Below are positions 28,911-37,235 of a DNA stretch of 64,000 nucleotides, piece by piece (position 1 is the stretch's first letter; each line of letters opens with the position of its first letter). Both the position numbers and the translations under genes were made by a program. The notes beneath the pieces were generated by a model, which saw nothing but the letters and a program-made list of their open reading frames with translations, had not been told where the DNA came from and did not search any database. Source of the stretch: Myxococcus dinghuensis (GTDB lineage: Bacteria; Myxococcota; Myxococcia; Myxococcales; Myxococcaceae); assembly GCF_024198235.1 (NCBI RefSeq), contig NZ_JAKCFB010000001.1:1-64000 (forward strand), read 5' to 3'.

Positions 28911-29846
28911 ATGGACCTCGCGACTCCCTCGGACCTGCTGGGACGAATCCTCGAGCGCACGGGGCTGCGAGGACAGGTGTACTGCCGCACGGTGGCGCGG
29001 GCCCCCTGGGGCCTGCGCTTCCCGCCCACGAACACGGCCACCCTGCACATGGTCATCGCGGGCACCTGTCACCTGTGGCGAGGACGTGAGGTCCTCGCGC
29101 TCGGGCCCGGTGACGTGGTGCTCCTGCCGCGGGGCGAGGGCCACTCGGTGGCGGACTCTCCGCGCAGCCCCAGGCTCGACCTCGGGGACTGGCTGTCGAC
29201 GCGCGGAGCAGGTGCTTCGTCCTACGACCTGGGTGGCTCCGGTGTGGAGTCGCGCCTGCTGTGTGGCTGCTTCACGTTCGAAGACCCTGGCGCGCATCCG
29301 GTGTTGAAGCTGCTGCCCGGACACGTCCATCTGCGCGGCGCTTCGGAGGAGGCTCGGGCCCTGTTGCCCACCCTGTCGCTGCTCGAGCGCGAGTACGAGC
29401 GCGCGGAGCGAGGCGTCTCGGTGGTCGTCTCCCGGCTGCTGGACATCCTCTTGATTCAGGTCCTGCGCGCGTGGGCGGACGCGCAGCCGCCGGGAGGCGC
29501 CGGTTGGCTGGGGGCGCTCGGAGACCCGACCCTGGCCCGGGCGTTGGGGTGCCTGCACGAGGCACCCGGCACGGACTGGAGCGTGAGCGAGCTGGCGCGT
29601 CGGGTGGGGACCTCCCGGGCGACCCTCGCTCGCCGCTTCTCGGCCGAGGTGGGAACGACGCCCCTGGAGTACCTCACCCAGTTGCGCATGCGGGAGGCCG
29701 CGCACCAGTTGAAGCAGGGCCAGGACGGCCTCGCGGCCATCGCCAGCCGCGTCGGCTACACGTCCGAATTCGCCTTCAACCGCGCCTTCCGTCGCGTCAT
29801 GGGCGTGCCTCCCGGGGAATACCGGCGCAAGGTGCGTGAGGCCTGA
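28911..29846 (+). CDS. AraC-family regulator with cupin-type N-terminal domain
   Basis: 311 residues. The N-terminal half is a beta-barrel sensor of the AraC_binding/cupin_6 kind (TLHMVIAGTCHLWRGREVLA, LGPGDVVLLPRGEGHSVADS); the C-terminal 100 residues hold two helix-turn-helix motifs (WSVSELARRVGTSRATLARR and LAAIASRVGYTSEFAFNRAF, then FRRVMGVPPGEYRRK). The ligand is unknown. The 48-bp element just upstream is shared with the DUF4267 gene five kilobases away, so it probably controls itself and that gene. A membrane spermidine-synthase-like gene follows 97 bp downstream. Confidence 0.9.
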   Translation: MDLATPSDLLGRILERTGLRGQVYCRTVARAPWGLRFPPTNTATLHMVIAGTCHLWRGREVLALGPGDVVLLPRGEGHSVADSPRSPRLDLGDWLSTRGAGASSYDLGGSGVESRLLCGCFTFEDPGAHPVLKLLPGHVHLRGASEEARALLPTLSLLEREYERAERGVSVVVSRLLDILLIQVLRAWADAQPPGGAGWLGALGDPTLARALGCLHEAPGTDWSVSELARRVGTSRATLARRFSAEVGTTPLEYLTQLRMREAAHQLKQGQDGLAAIASRVGYTSEFAFNRAFRRVMGVPPGEYRRKVREA

Positions 29847-29860
29847 AGCAGCCGCCAGGG

Positions 29861-29901
29861 CAGGGGCTTGCCCCTGTGCCTTTGATAGTCCTTCGGACTT
29901 T
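29861..29901 (+). terminator. Possible terminator after the AraC gene
   Basis: Two short hairpins follow the stop: CAGGGGC / GCCCCTG and AGTCC-TTC-GGACT, the latter followed by TTTCC. Weak but well placed before the next gene. Confidence 0.4.
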
Positions 29902-29943
29902 CCTATGCTTCCCGCGCCTCATCAGGAAGGACACTTCAGTACC

Positions 29944-32457
29944 ATGCAAGAGCGTTCGGTCGGCGCCTCGATGCGCGCCATGAGCCTGGGATTCGGTCTC
30001 GTCGCGGCCAGCATGTTGACGGCCCAGGTGGTGATGTCGCGTCTGCTCGCGGGGACGATGACCTACTACTACGCCTTCATGCTCATCTCCCTGGCGATGC
30101 TGGGGTTGGCGTCGGGTGGGCTCCTGGCTCAGCTCGCACACCGCTTCTTCACGCCCGAGCGTGTGCTGGGCCACGTGGCGGTGCTGAGCCTGATGGCGGG
30201 CATCTCCGGCTTCGTGGGCATCATGGGGATTCTCACGCTGTTGCCCCACGTGAGGTTCGGCGGCGCCTTCCGCGTCTACGCCCAGGAGTTCTGGTCCCTG
30301 GCGGGAATCTTCTGGTGCGCCTTCCCGCTCTTCCTCTTCGGCGGGCTCGTGGTCTCGCTCGTCCTGTCGCACCACCGGGAGCGCTTCCACCGGCTCTATG
30401 CCGTCGACCTGGTGTCGGCCGCGCTGGGCTGCATCGCCGCCGTCCTCCTCCTCGAGCTCAACACGCCAGTGGAGGTCATGCTCGGCACGGTCGTCATCCT
30501 GCCGATGCTAGCGGCCATCCTGTTCGCCTTGGCGGGAGGGCAGCGCACCACCGCGCTCGCCGCGGTAGGACTCACGCTCGCCTTCGTGTTGCTCGGGAGC
30601 TTCCTCACGCGAATCCCCGCCATCGCGAGGCCTCCGCATGTGAGCTGGCTGGGGCGGCCTACGGTGGTCTCGGAGTGGAACTCCATCTCCTCCGTTCGCG
30701 TGCATCCGACGCAGTTCTTCACCTGGTCGCTGAGCGAGCGCTATGCCGGTCCGAAGTTCAAGATGTTGGACCTCATCATCGACGGGCTCGGTGGGACGCA
30801 GATCGTCCAGTTCGATGGCAAACCGGAATCTCTCTCCGCCTACACCTATCTCGAGCACGACCTGACGGCGCTCGCCCACAAGCTGGTGCCGCCCTCGGGG
30901 AGGCAGCTCATCATCGGCCCGGGAGGAGGCGTGGATGTCCTCCAGGCCGTCCGTCATGGTCGCAAGGACATTACCGCGGTGGAGATCAACCCGCTGGTTG
31001 CGCGGGTGGTGAATGAAGACCTCGCGGACTTCTCCGGTCGGCCGTACTACCTCCCCGGCGTCTCACTCCACATCGAGAACGGTCGGACGTTCATCAAGCG
31101 CTCCACCGAGAAGTGGGACCTCATCACCCTCACCTGGGTGGACACGGGTGGGAGCGCGACCGCGTTGGCGTTCAGCGAGAACTATCTCTACACGGTCGAG
31201 GCCTACCAGGAGTTCTTCCAGCACCTCACGCCCGACGGCTACATGGGCTTCCTGCGCGCGCTGGGGGCGGGCGAGGTGGTTCGTATCGACTCGATGCGGG
31301 GCCTGACGGTGGCGCGCGAGGCCCTCGAGAAGCTGGGCATCCAGGAGCCGGGCAAGCACATGCTGGTGGCCGCGGTGGCGAGCCCCCACTTTCCCAGGCC
31401 CATGTGCTTCGTGCTGGTGAAGCGTACGCCCATGACGCCCGCGGACGTCGCGGTCGCCCGTCAGCACCTCGACGCGATGGGCTTCCAGGCGCTCTGGCTG
31501 CCGGATGGCTCGCTCGATGCCGCTTCCATTCCCCGGACCTTCGCCTCGTTCGAGAGGATGATCCGCGACATCATCACCCGGCCGGACCCCGCGCGGCTGT
31601 GGGAGGAGAGCCCTCTGGACATCACTCCTGCCACCGACGACAACCCCTTCTACTTCGTGGAGCGCGAGGGGCCCGCGAGGGAAGCAGGCACCGGCGTATT
31701 GGAGTTGCGGAGCATGGTGGCCATCCTCATGGCCCTGGTGATTCCCTTCCTCCTGGTGCCCTTGTTCCAACTGGCCCGGCGGACGGGGCGCATGGGGATG
31801 TCGGGCTGGGCCTCCCTGGGCTACTTCTCGCTCTTGGGGGTGGCCTTCATGCTCGTGGAGATGGAGTTCTTCCATGTCTTCGCGCTCGTGCTGGGCAGTC
31901 CGACCATCACCTTCGCCACGGTCTTGGCGAGCATGCTCGTCGCCAGCGGTGTCGGGAGCTTGTTCGCGCAGCGGCTCTCCAGGGCTCGGCCCGCTGTGAC
32001 CGGAGGCGTCTTCGTCGCGCTCGCCGTGGGGCTTGGCGCCTTCCTGTCCATCAAGGGGCCGGTCCTGGAGTCCGTGGTGGGGATGTCGCTTGCTTCGCGC
32101 ATCGCCGTCTCGGCCGCGCTCATCGCGCCGCTGTCCTTCCTGATGGGACTTCCCATGTCCCTTGGGATGTCCCTCATCGGGCGCAGGCAGGACTTGGTCC
32201 AGTGGGGATGGGCTCTCAACGGTGTATTCTCGGTGATGGCGAGCGCGGGGGCCATCTACGTGGCCATCCACTTCGGCACGGCGGTTACGTTCGGACTGGG
32301 GACGGCCTGCTACCTGGGCGCGGGAGTCCTCGCCTGGGTGATGCGACGGACGCCGCTCCCGGATGTCGAGCAGGCCGCGCCGCCGCCCCCCCTGGAGCCG
32401 AAGGCTGCCCAGGACTCCGCGGCCGGAGGCCCTGTCCCCTTCGATCCCGCGGCCTGA
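29944..32457 (+). CDS. Membrane-embedded spermidine-synthase-like protein
   Basis: About 837 residues in three parts: six or seven N-terminal membrane helices (LTAQVVMSRLLAGTMTYYYA onward), a central soluble domain of spermine/spermidine synthase fold (about 245-560) with SAM-type site LIIGPGGGVDVLQAV, acidic AVEINPLV and the segment WDLITLTWVDTGGSATAL where an Asp occupies the usual catalytic position, and a second membrane block of about seven helices at the C-terminus. Such fusions are common in delta-proteobacteria, but their substrate is unknown. ATG 29944 is chosen because the membrane part begins a few residues later; ATG 29905 is possible. Follows the AraC regulator. Confidence 0.8.
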   Translation: MQERSVGASMRAMSLGFGLVAASMLTAQVVMSRLLAGTMTYYYAFMLISLAMLGLASGGLLAQLAHRFFTPERVLGHVAVLSLMAGISGFVGIMGILTLLPHVRFGGAFRVYAQEFWSLAGIFWCAFPLFLFGGLVVSLVLSHHRERFHRLYAVDLVSAALGCIAAVLLLELNTPVEVMLGTVVILPMLAAILFALAGGQRTTALAAVGLTLAFVLLGSFLTRIPAIARPPHVSWLGRPTVVSEWNSISSVRVHPTQFFTWSLSERYAGPKFKMLDLIIDGLGGTQIVQFDGKPESLSAYTYLEHDLTALAHKLVPPSGRQLIIGPGGGVDVLQAVRHGRKDITAVEINPLVARVVNEDLADFSGRPYYLPGVSLHIENGRTFIKRSTEKWDLITLTWVDTGGSATALAFSENYLYTVEAYQEFFQHLTPDGYMGFLRALGAGEVVRIDSMRGLTVAREALEKLGIQEPGKHMLVAAVASPHFPRPMCFVLVKRTPMTPADVAVARQHLDAMGFQALWLPDGSLDAASIPRTFASFERMIRDIITRPDPARLWEESPLDITPATDDNPFYFVEREGPAREAGTGVLELRSMVAILMALVIPFLLVPLFQLARRTGRMGMSGWASLGYFSLLGVAFMLVEMEFFHVFALVLGSPTITFATVLASMLVASGVGSLFAQRLSRARPAVTGGVFVALAVGLGAFLSIKGPVLESVVGMSLASRIAVSAALIAPLSFLMGLPMSLGMSLIGRRQDLVQWGWALNGVFSVMASAGAIYVAIHFGTAVTFGLGTACYLGAGVLAWVMRRTPLPDVEQAAPPPPLEPKAAQDSAAGGPVPFDPAA

Positions 32458-32481
32458 GGTGTTTTCCCGGAGGCAGAGGGC

Positions 32482-32506
32482 CCTCACGCCCGCGTGGCGC
32501 GTGAGG
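32482..32506. terminator. Hairpin between convergent genes
   Basis: CCTCACGC (32482-32489) and GCGTGAGG (32499-32506) form an 8-bp stem between the converging spermidine-synthase-like and amidohydrolase genes. There is no T run on either side, so it may end transcription only weakly. Confidence 0.35.
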
Positions 32507-32523
32507 ACCTTCCCTGGGTCGCG

Positions 32524-34539
32524 TTACTCCGGGAGGGCCGTGTCCTTCCCGTTCACGTAGGTCCGGACCACTGGAATCTGGCTGATCTTCGTCGGGTCGC
32601 CGTTCTTGGCGGGGTCGAAGTCGAGCGGGTTCTTGCCGAGCACGACGAAGTCCGCGACCTTGCCCGACTCGATGCTGCCCAGCCATCCATCCAGTTCGTG
32701 CTGGCGGGCCGGCTCGATGGTGACCGCGCGCAGGGCCTCCTCGACCGTCATCGCGTGTTCGGGCCCGAGCACGTAGGTCTTCTTGAAGTCCGGATAGGCC
32801 CACGTCCGGCGCGTGACGGCCTGCTCCACGAACCAGAGGGGACGGGCGGGGGTCACCATCGAATCGCTGTGGAGCGAGTACGGGATGTCGTAGCGCCGGT
32901 CGAAGTTCACCGGGTCGATGTCGTTGCCGCTGTGCGAGGTGCCGTTCGTCAGCATCTGCGCGAGGGCATCTCCCCAATAGGCGACATGTCCAATCAGGTG
33001 CGTCACGCGCAGGTCCAGGGCGGGCACCTTCTGGCCGCTGGCGGCCGCGTAGTTCCCCGTGCGCATGTTGCCGATTCCCTGGGAGATGGCATCCAGGCCC
33101 ACCGTGTTGTGGATGAGCAACATCCTGCGGCGGTTGGCATGCTCCGACTGGAGCTGGGCGAAGGCCTCGAGCGCCAGCTGGTTCGCCTGGTTGCCATTGG
33201 CGTGGAGCTGGAGGCGCCAGGCCGAGTCGGCCCAGTAGGGGCGCATGGCGGAGGTGAGGGCCGCCGCGTCCGCGAAGTCGCCCTGGCCCGCGCCCGCCTC
33301 CGGACAGTGCCCGCTCGCGCTGTAGGTATAGGGTTGACCGAGCAGCGCCGTGCAGCCCTGCGTCGACCCGTCCACCCAGAGCTTGATACCCCCGGCACCC
33401 AGCCACTTGGGCAGGTGACACTGCAAATCCTGGTTCGGATCGCACGCGGGGGGCGTGGGCTGGAGCGCCGGATGTTTGACGCCGTGAGCGTCCTTGAAGG
33501 CCGCGGCGGCGTCATGGGTCACGACGCCGGTGACGCGCAGCGGGAAGGCTGGGTTCTCGGCGAGTCGCTGGACGATTTCGAGCTGGCTCCGGCTCGACAG
33601 CCCACCGTCCGCCACCGTGGTGAGGCCCGCTTCACGCAGCGCCTGGATGGCCTGGTGGAGCTCCTGGAGGCTCCCCGCGGGGATCGTCTTCTGGAGGAGG
33701 ATTCCCTGCTGCGTCGCCTCCAGGAATGGCGCGAAGGCGGGGGACTCCTCGAGCAGGCCGGTGAAGCCGTTCGCGTCCGTGACCCACTTGCCGCCGTTGT
33801 CGGTCACCGAGGACGGAGGCTGGCACTTCGTCTGGCCCTTGCAGACGACATCGAAGGCCTTCTGGTTCACGTAGGCGAGGTGGCCCGACTGGTCGAGGAC
33901 GATGACCGGACGGTCCTTGCTCACGCAGGCGTCGATGTAGAGCTTCGGTTGTTTCATGAAGGCGACGTTGCCGTTCACGCCGCACTTGCCCGGGATGAAC
34001 GCCTGTCGTGACGGGTCCAGATTCATCCCCAGCACGAAGGTGTCGGCGGGCTCGACGACGGAAGGGGCCACCTTCATCGAGGAGAGGGCGCCGAGCAGAT
34101 CCTCGTGCTTCTTGCACTCCTCGGGAGAGGACGCGTTGTACGGCGGAGGGAGGCAGGGCGCCAGGTTGTGCGTCCCCAGCAGGCTCTGCATCAGGGTGGG
34201 AAGCAGGTGCAGGTGCGGGTCGATGAACCCGGGAAGGAGGACCTGGCCTTCCTCCAGGTAGACGGCCTTCACGCCGATCTCGAGTCCCGCGCGCAGCTCC
34301 TGCTCGGTGCCCACCCTCAGGATGCGTCCGCGCCCGTCCACCGTGACGGCTTCCGCGATGGTGCCCTTGTCGTCCAGGGTGATGATCTTGCCGATGAAGA
34401 GGGTGGTGCGCTCGGTGACCGGGTTGATGCTTCCCTTGGTCGCGCAGGACGTCAGCATCGCGAGGGCTCCCAGCATCGCGGCGGTGCGACGGTGCGAGCG
34501 GCCATGTGTCCGTGTCTTCTGGGTTGGATGTCGTCTCAT
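32524..34539 (-). CDS. Lipoprotein amidohydrolase (YtcJ-like, amidohydrolase_3 family)
   Basis: 671-residue exported metal-dependent hydrolase. N-terminus: basic region, LGALAMLTSCATKG (lipobox LTSC). The amidohydrolase fold shows the ADxVLPGFIDPHLH type metal motif as VLLPGFIDPHLHLLPTL, a carboxylated-Lys candidate in GGIKLWVDGSTQG, and further ligands in RLQLHANGNQANQ and LLIHNTVGLD. The C-terminal strand block (GSIESGKVADFVVLGKNPLD) is typical. AGGAG six bases before the ATG fixes the start. It is divergent from the FabG4-like gene across a region with five phased palindromes, which may control both. Substrate unknown. Confidence 0.85.
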   Translation of the reverse strand: MRRHPTQKTRTHGRSHRRTAAMLGALAMLTSCATKGSINPVTERTTLFIGKIITLDDKGTIAEAVTVDGRGRILRVGTEQELRAGLEIGVKAVYLEEGQVLLPGFIDPHLHLLPTLMQSLLGTHNLAPCLPPPYNASSPEECKKHEDLLGALSSMKVAPSVVEPADTFVLGMNLDPSRQAFIPGKCGVNGNVAFMKQPKLYIDACVSKDRPVIVLDQSGHLAYVNQKAFDVVCKGQTKCQPPSSVTDNGGKWVTDANGFTGLLEESPAFAPFLEATQQGILLQKTIPAGSLQELHQAIQALREAGLTTVADGGLSSRSQLEIVQRLAENPAFPLRVTGVVTHDAAAAFKDAHGVKHPALQPTPPACDPNQDLQCHLPKWLGAGGIKLWVDGSTQGCTALLGQPYTYSASGHCPEAGAGQGDFADAAALTSAMRPYWADSAWRLQLHANGNQANQLALEAFAQLQSEHANRRRMLLIHNTVGLDAISQGIGNMRTGNYAAASGQKVPALDLRVTHLIGHVAYWGDALAQMLTNGTSHSGNDIDPVNFDRRYDIPYSLHSDSMVTPARPLWFVEQAVTRRTWAYPDFKKTYVLGPEHAMTVEEALRAVTIEPARQHELDGWLGSIESGKVADFVVLGKNPLDFDPAKNGDPTKISQIPVVRTYVNGKDTALPE

Positions 34540-34637
34540 CGAGACTCCTGTTGAAGAGGAATTGCCAGTCTAGGGAGCCGCGACCCGAGGGGACGGGAAA
34601 ATCCAGACATCGGCATGGGTCGGCGGGTGGGCTGTTT

Positions 34638-34741
34638 TTGACGCGTCAATGTGAGGAATTGACGTGTCGTGGTTGCGTTTGACGTGTCAGGGCACGCTCC
34701 GACGCGTCAATGCGCTTCAGGGTGGTTTCCTGGCGTGTCAG
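34638..34741. promoter_or_regulatory. Array of five phased palindromic operators (TTGACGYGTCAA type)
   Basis: Five related 12-bp sites: TTGACGCGTCAA (34638, perfect palindrome), TTGACGTGTCGT (34659), TTGACGTGTCAG (34679), CCGACGCGTCAA (34699) and CTGGCGTGTCAG (34730). Start-to-start distances are 21, 20, 20 and 31 bp, close to two, two, two and three helical turns, so all sites face the same side of the helix. This is the layout of a cooperative repressor or activator array. Confidence 0.8.
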
Positions 34742-34820
34742 CTCGAGGTCTGCGGTTCGCGTGGGAGGGCGTGTGTCTTGTTGCTCGCATTCGGAGAACT
34801 TCAGCGGGCAGCGGACGCTC

Positions 34821-34848
34821 TTCACGTGGAGGCTCAGCGCTCTACACT
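34821..34848 (+). promoter_or_regulatory. Candidate promoter of the FabG4-like gene
   Basis: TTCACG (34821-34826), 16-bp spacer, TACACT (34843-34848). It lies 80 bp downstream of the last palindrome and about 80 bp ahead of the start codon, so the array would act from upstream. Confidence 0.45.
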
Positions 34849-34928
34849 GTCCTGGCTACATTCCCCCTTCAGGTGGCCCCAGCGCGAACGTCACGGCACC
34901 GCTCGCGGGTCCCAGGAGCAGCGCTTCC

Positions 34929-36287
34929 ATGACTGACCGGCTCATGTCCCTGGCCCACAACCCACTCACCCGCGGGCTCGTGCGGGCACTCGGCCTTCCT
35001 CAGCCGACGCAGTTGGCGCGGGCGCGCGTTGGCTGGAGTGCGAGGCCCTTCGTGGACCGGGTCCTGGCGGTGGGAGGAACTCCAGGTGGCTTCGCCCGAC
35101 AGCAGGTGCATGCGGCGCTGACGGAGGGGGGCGCGCGGGTCGTGGAGTCGGCCAGTGAGGGAGCAGACCCGGAACTGCACGGCATCGTCTTCGATGCCAC
35201 CGGCCTGGAGGGGCCCGGAGGGCTGCGCGCGCTCTACGACTTCTTCCACCCGAGGGGGCCGCGGCTCGCGCGCAATGCCCGGGTGTTGGTGGTCGCGGCG
35301 GTGCCTGAGGAGATGGAGCGCCCGGCGGCCGCTGCCGCCGCGCGTGGGGTGGAGGGCTTCGTGCGCAGTCTGGGCAAGGAGGTGGGGCGGCGCGGCGTCA
35401 CGGTGAACCTCATCTATCTGGCGCGTGGCGCGGAGGCCCGGCTCTCCGGGCCGCTGCGCTTCTTCTGCGGCGTGGCGTGCACCTATGTGTCCGGACAGGC
35501 GGTCCGGCTCTCGACCGGGGTGCGCCCGCCCTCGGCGGTGCCGTTGCATGAGGCCTTGGATGGGAAGGTGGCGCTCGTGACGGGGGCCGCGCGCGGCATC
35601 GGCGAGGCCACGGCGCAGCGACTCGCGCAGGAGGGGGCACGGGTGGTGTGCCTGGACGTACCGGCCCTCGAGGAGGCGTTGAAGGCCACCGCGTCCCGCA
35701 TCGGTGGGGAGGCGTTGGTGCTGGATGTCACGGCGACGGATGCACCGGCGCGCCTCGTGGCCGCGTTGAAGGAGCGACACGGCGGCGTGGACATCGTCGT
35801 ACACAACGCGGGTATCACCCGGGACCGCACGTTCGCGAAGATGACCCCCGAGCAGTGGGACGCGGTGCTCGCCGTCAACCTCGCGGCCATCGTGGCGGTG
35901 GATGAGGCGTTGTCGGAGGGTGGAGTCCTGAGGGATGACGGGCGACTGGTGTACCTGTCGTCCATCAGCGGCGTGGCGGGCAACTTCGGACAGACGAACT
36001 ACGCCACCAGCAAGGCGGCGCTCATCGGCTATGTGGCGGCGCTCGCGCCGCGCCTCGCTGGCCGTGGCATCTGCGCCAACGCAGTGGCCCCGGGCTTCAT
36101 CGAGACCGCGATGGTCGACAAGATGCCGCTCATGACGCGCGAGGTGGGGCGCAGGCTCAACTCCCTGTCGCAGGGTGGGCTGCCGCGCGACGTGGCGGAG
36201 CTCATCACCTTCCTCGCCAGTCCGGGCGCCTTCGGTGTGACAGGCAATACGGTACGGGTCTGTGGTCAGGGGCTCATCGGCGCGTGA
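34929..36287 (+). CDS. High-molecular-weight 3-oxoacyl-ACP/CoA reductase (FabG4-type SDR)
   Basis: NAD(P)H-dependent ketoreductase of fatty-acid or polyketide metabolism. The 452 residues match the two-domain layout of FabG4: an N-terminal Rossmann-like domain without a cofactor motif (about 1-205) and a C-terminal SDR domain with VALVTGAARGIGEATAQRLA, the NAG motif VVHNAGITRD, Ser in LVYLSSISGVAG and the YATSKAAL catalytic Tyr/Lys. The start ATG 34929 is supported by AGGAG; an open frame further upstream is only leader. Classical FabG is about 245 residues, so the length identifies the subgroup. It lies alone behind a striking operator array. Confidence 0.88.
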   Translation: MTDRLMSLAHNPLTRGLVRALGLPQPTQLARARVGWSARPFVDRVLAVGGTPGGFARQQVHAALTEGGARVVESASEGADPELHGIVFDATGLEGPGGLRALYDFFHPRGPRLARNARVLVVAAVPEEMERPAAAAAARGVEGFVRSLGKEVGRRGVTVNLIYLARGAEARLSGPLRFFCGVACTYVSGQAVRLSTGVRPPSAVPLHEALDGKVALVTGAARGIGEATAQRLAQEGARVVCLDVPALEEALKATASRIGGEALVLDVTATDAPARLVAALKERHGGVDIVVHNAGITRDRTFAKMTPEQWDAVLAVNLAAIVAVDEALSEGGVLRDDGRLVYLSSISGVAGNFGQTNYATSKAALIGYVAALAPRLAGRGICANAVAPGFIETAMVDKMPLMTREVGRRLNSLSQGGLPRDVAELITFLASPGAFGVTGNTVRVCGQGLIGA

Positions 36288-36501
36288 GACGTCTGCGGCA
36301 CGTGGCCGTGGAGGCGCCAGGGCAGGGGACGATGTCCGCCTCCGGCCCTGGTTCACGCGTGAGCGCTCGGCTCCCCTCCGAACCCACGCTCTCGAATGAG
36401 ACCAAGGACGCGATTCCTCCACGCGCGAATCAGGGCCGTGTCTGGACTGTGGGGTCTGCCCATGTCTCTGGCGGGCCCGGTATGCCGAGCCCCGCTCCCG
36501 T

Positions 36502-37185
36502 TCAGGGATGTCGCTCGAGGAGGATGTCCCGGGTGGCGAGCCACCGTCCCTCGGCGGTGCGTCGCAGCCGCACGATGCCGCTGCCGCCCCGCAGCTCCTG
36601 CTTCTCGCGATAGCGGGCCGTCACGCCGAACTCCCCGTCGAACACGACGTCGTCGACGTAGTACGGGGGGCGCCCTGCCTCGCCGACGACCAGGTGGACG
36701 TGCGCCGGGAGTGTGTCGTTCGGATAGGGCGCGGGTTTGACGGTGTGGAACGTGTAGACCCCATCGGGCCCCGTCTTCGCCCAGCCGCGCAGACGACCGT
36801 GGCGGCGGCTCCACTCGGACTCCTGGGTGCCATTCGCATACAGCCCGGCCGCGTTGGTGTGGTGGGCGTAGACGACCACGCCCGCCACGGGCTTCCGGTC
36901 CCCGGTGCTCAGCACGCGTCCCGTCAACGTCATCCGTTCCCCGGGCTCGGCGGCGCTCGCCAGTTGGACGGTGGGCCCCAGGGACGAGGCGGGGCGCTCG
37001 CCCAGGGCCTCGCAGCCCTCGCACGTGTAGAGGTCCGCCCGGGCGGGGGACTCCGCTGTCGCCGTCCTCGCGCAGGCCACTGCACCCACCGCACACGCAC
37101 CCATCCCCACGAGGACGGAGCGCCGCTCGAGCTGTTGCAAGGGCCACCTCTCGAATGGGAGCGCCAACCGCCGGGGCAACCCCAT
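36502..37185 (-). CDS. Exported intradiol ring-cleavage dioxygenase-like protein
   Basis: About 227 residues. The N-terminus has a twin-arginine-like signal (ERRSVLVGMGACAVGAVACA), with a possible lipobox. The dioxygenase fold shows VVVYAHHTNAAGLYANG (Tyr ligand), KPAPYPND (second Tyr) and LPAHVHLVVGEAG (HxH ligands), that is, all four non-haem iron ligands in the right order as in protocatechuate 3,4-dioxygenase. Unlike cytoplasmic catechol enzymes this one is exported, as seen for a group of bacterial and fungal relatives of unknown substrate. ATG 37185 is chosen; a TTG nearer the signal is possible. It follows the OmpA gene by 50 bp on the same strand. Confidence 0.8.
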   Translation of the reverse strand: MGLPRRLALPFERWPLQQLERRSVLVGMGACAVGAVACARTATAESPARADLYTCEGCEALGERPASSLGPTVQLASAAEPGERMTLTGRVLSTGDRKPVAGVVVYAHHTNAAGLYANGTQESEWSRRHGRLRGWAKTGPDGVYTFHTVKPAPYPNDTLPAHVHLVVGEAGRPPYYVDDVVFDGEFGVTARYREKQELRGGSGIVRLRRTAEGRWLATRDILLERHP

Positions 37186-37235
37186 TCGAGCCCCGGTATT
37201 CCCGGGAAGCGCGGTGGAGGGACGCCGCGCCCCTG

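Larger units (their letters stand above)
34540..34928. other. Divergent control region between amidohydrolase and FabG4-like genes
   Basis: About 390 bp without a supported gene. The left half holds an operator array (34638-34741); the right half holds a candidate promoter (34821-34848) and a leader of about 75 bp with AGGAG before the FabG4-type ATG. An AGTCTA on the plus strand (34567-34572) reads TAGACT on the minus strand and could be the -10 of the amidohydrolase gene, though no good -35 is seen. Confidence 0.5.

Noticed and set aside
34710..34928. In-frame extension of the FabG4-type gene to ATG 34710
   Set aside because: It would begin inside the operator array and cross the candidate promoter; FabG4 proteins begin at the residues encoded from 34929.
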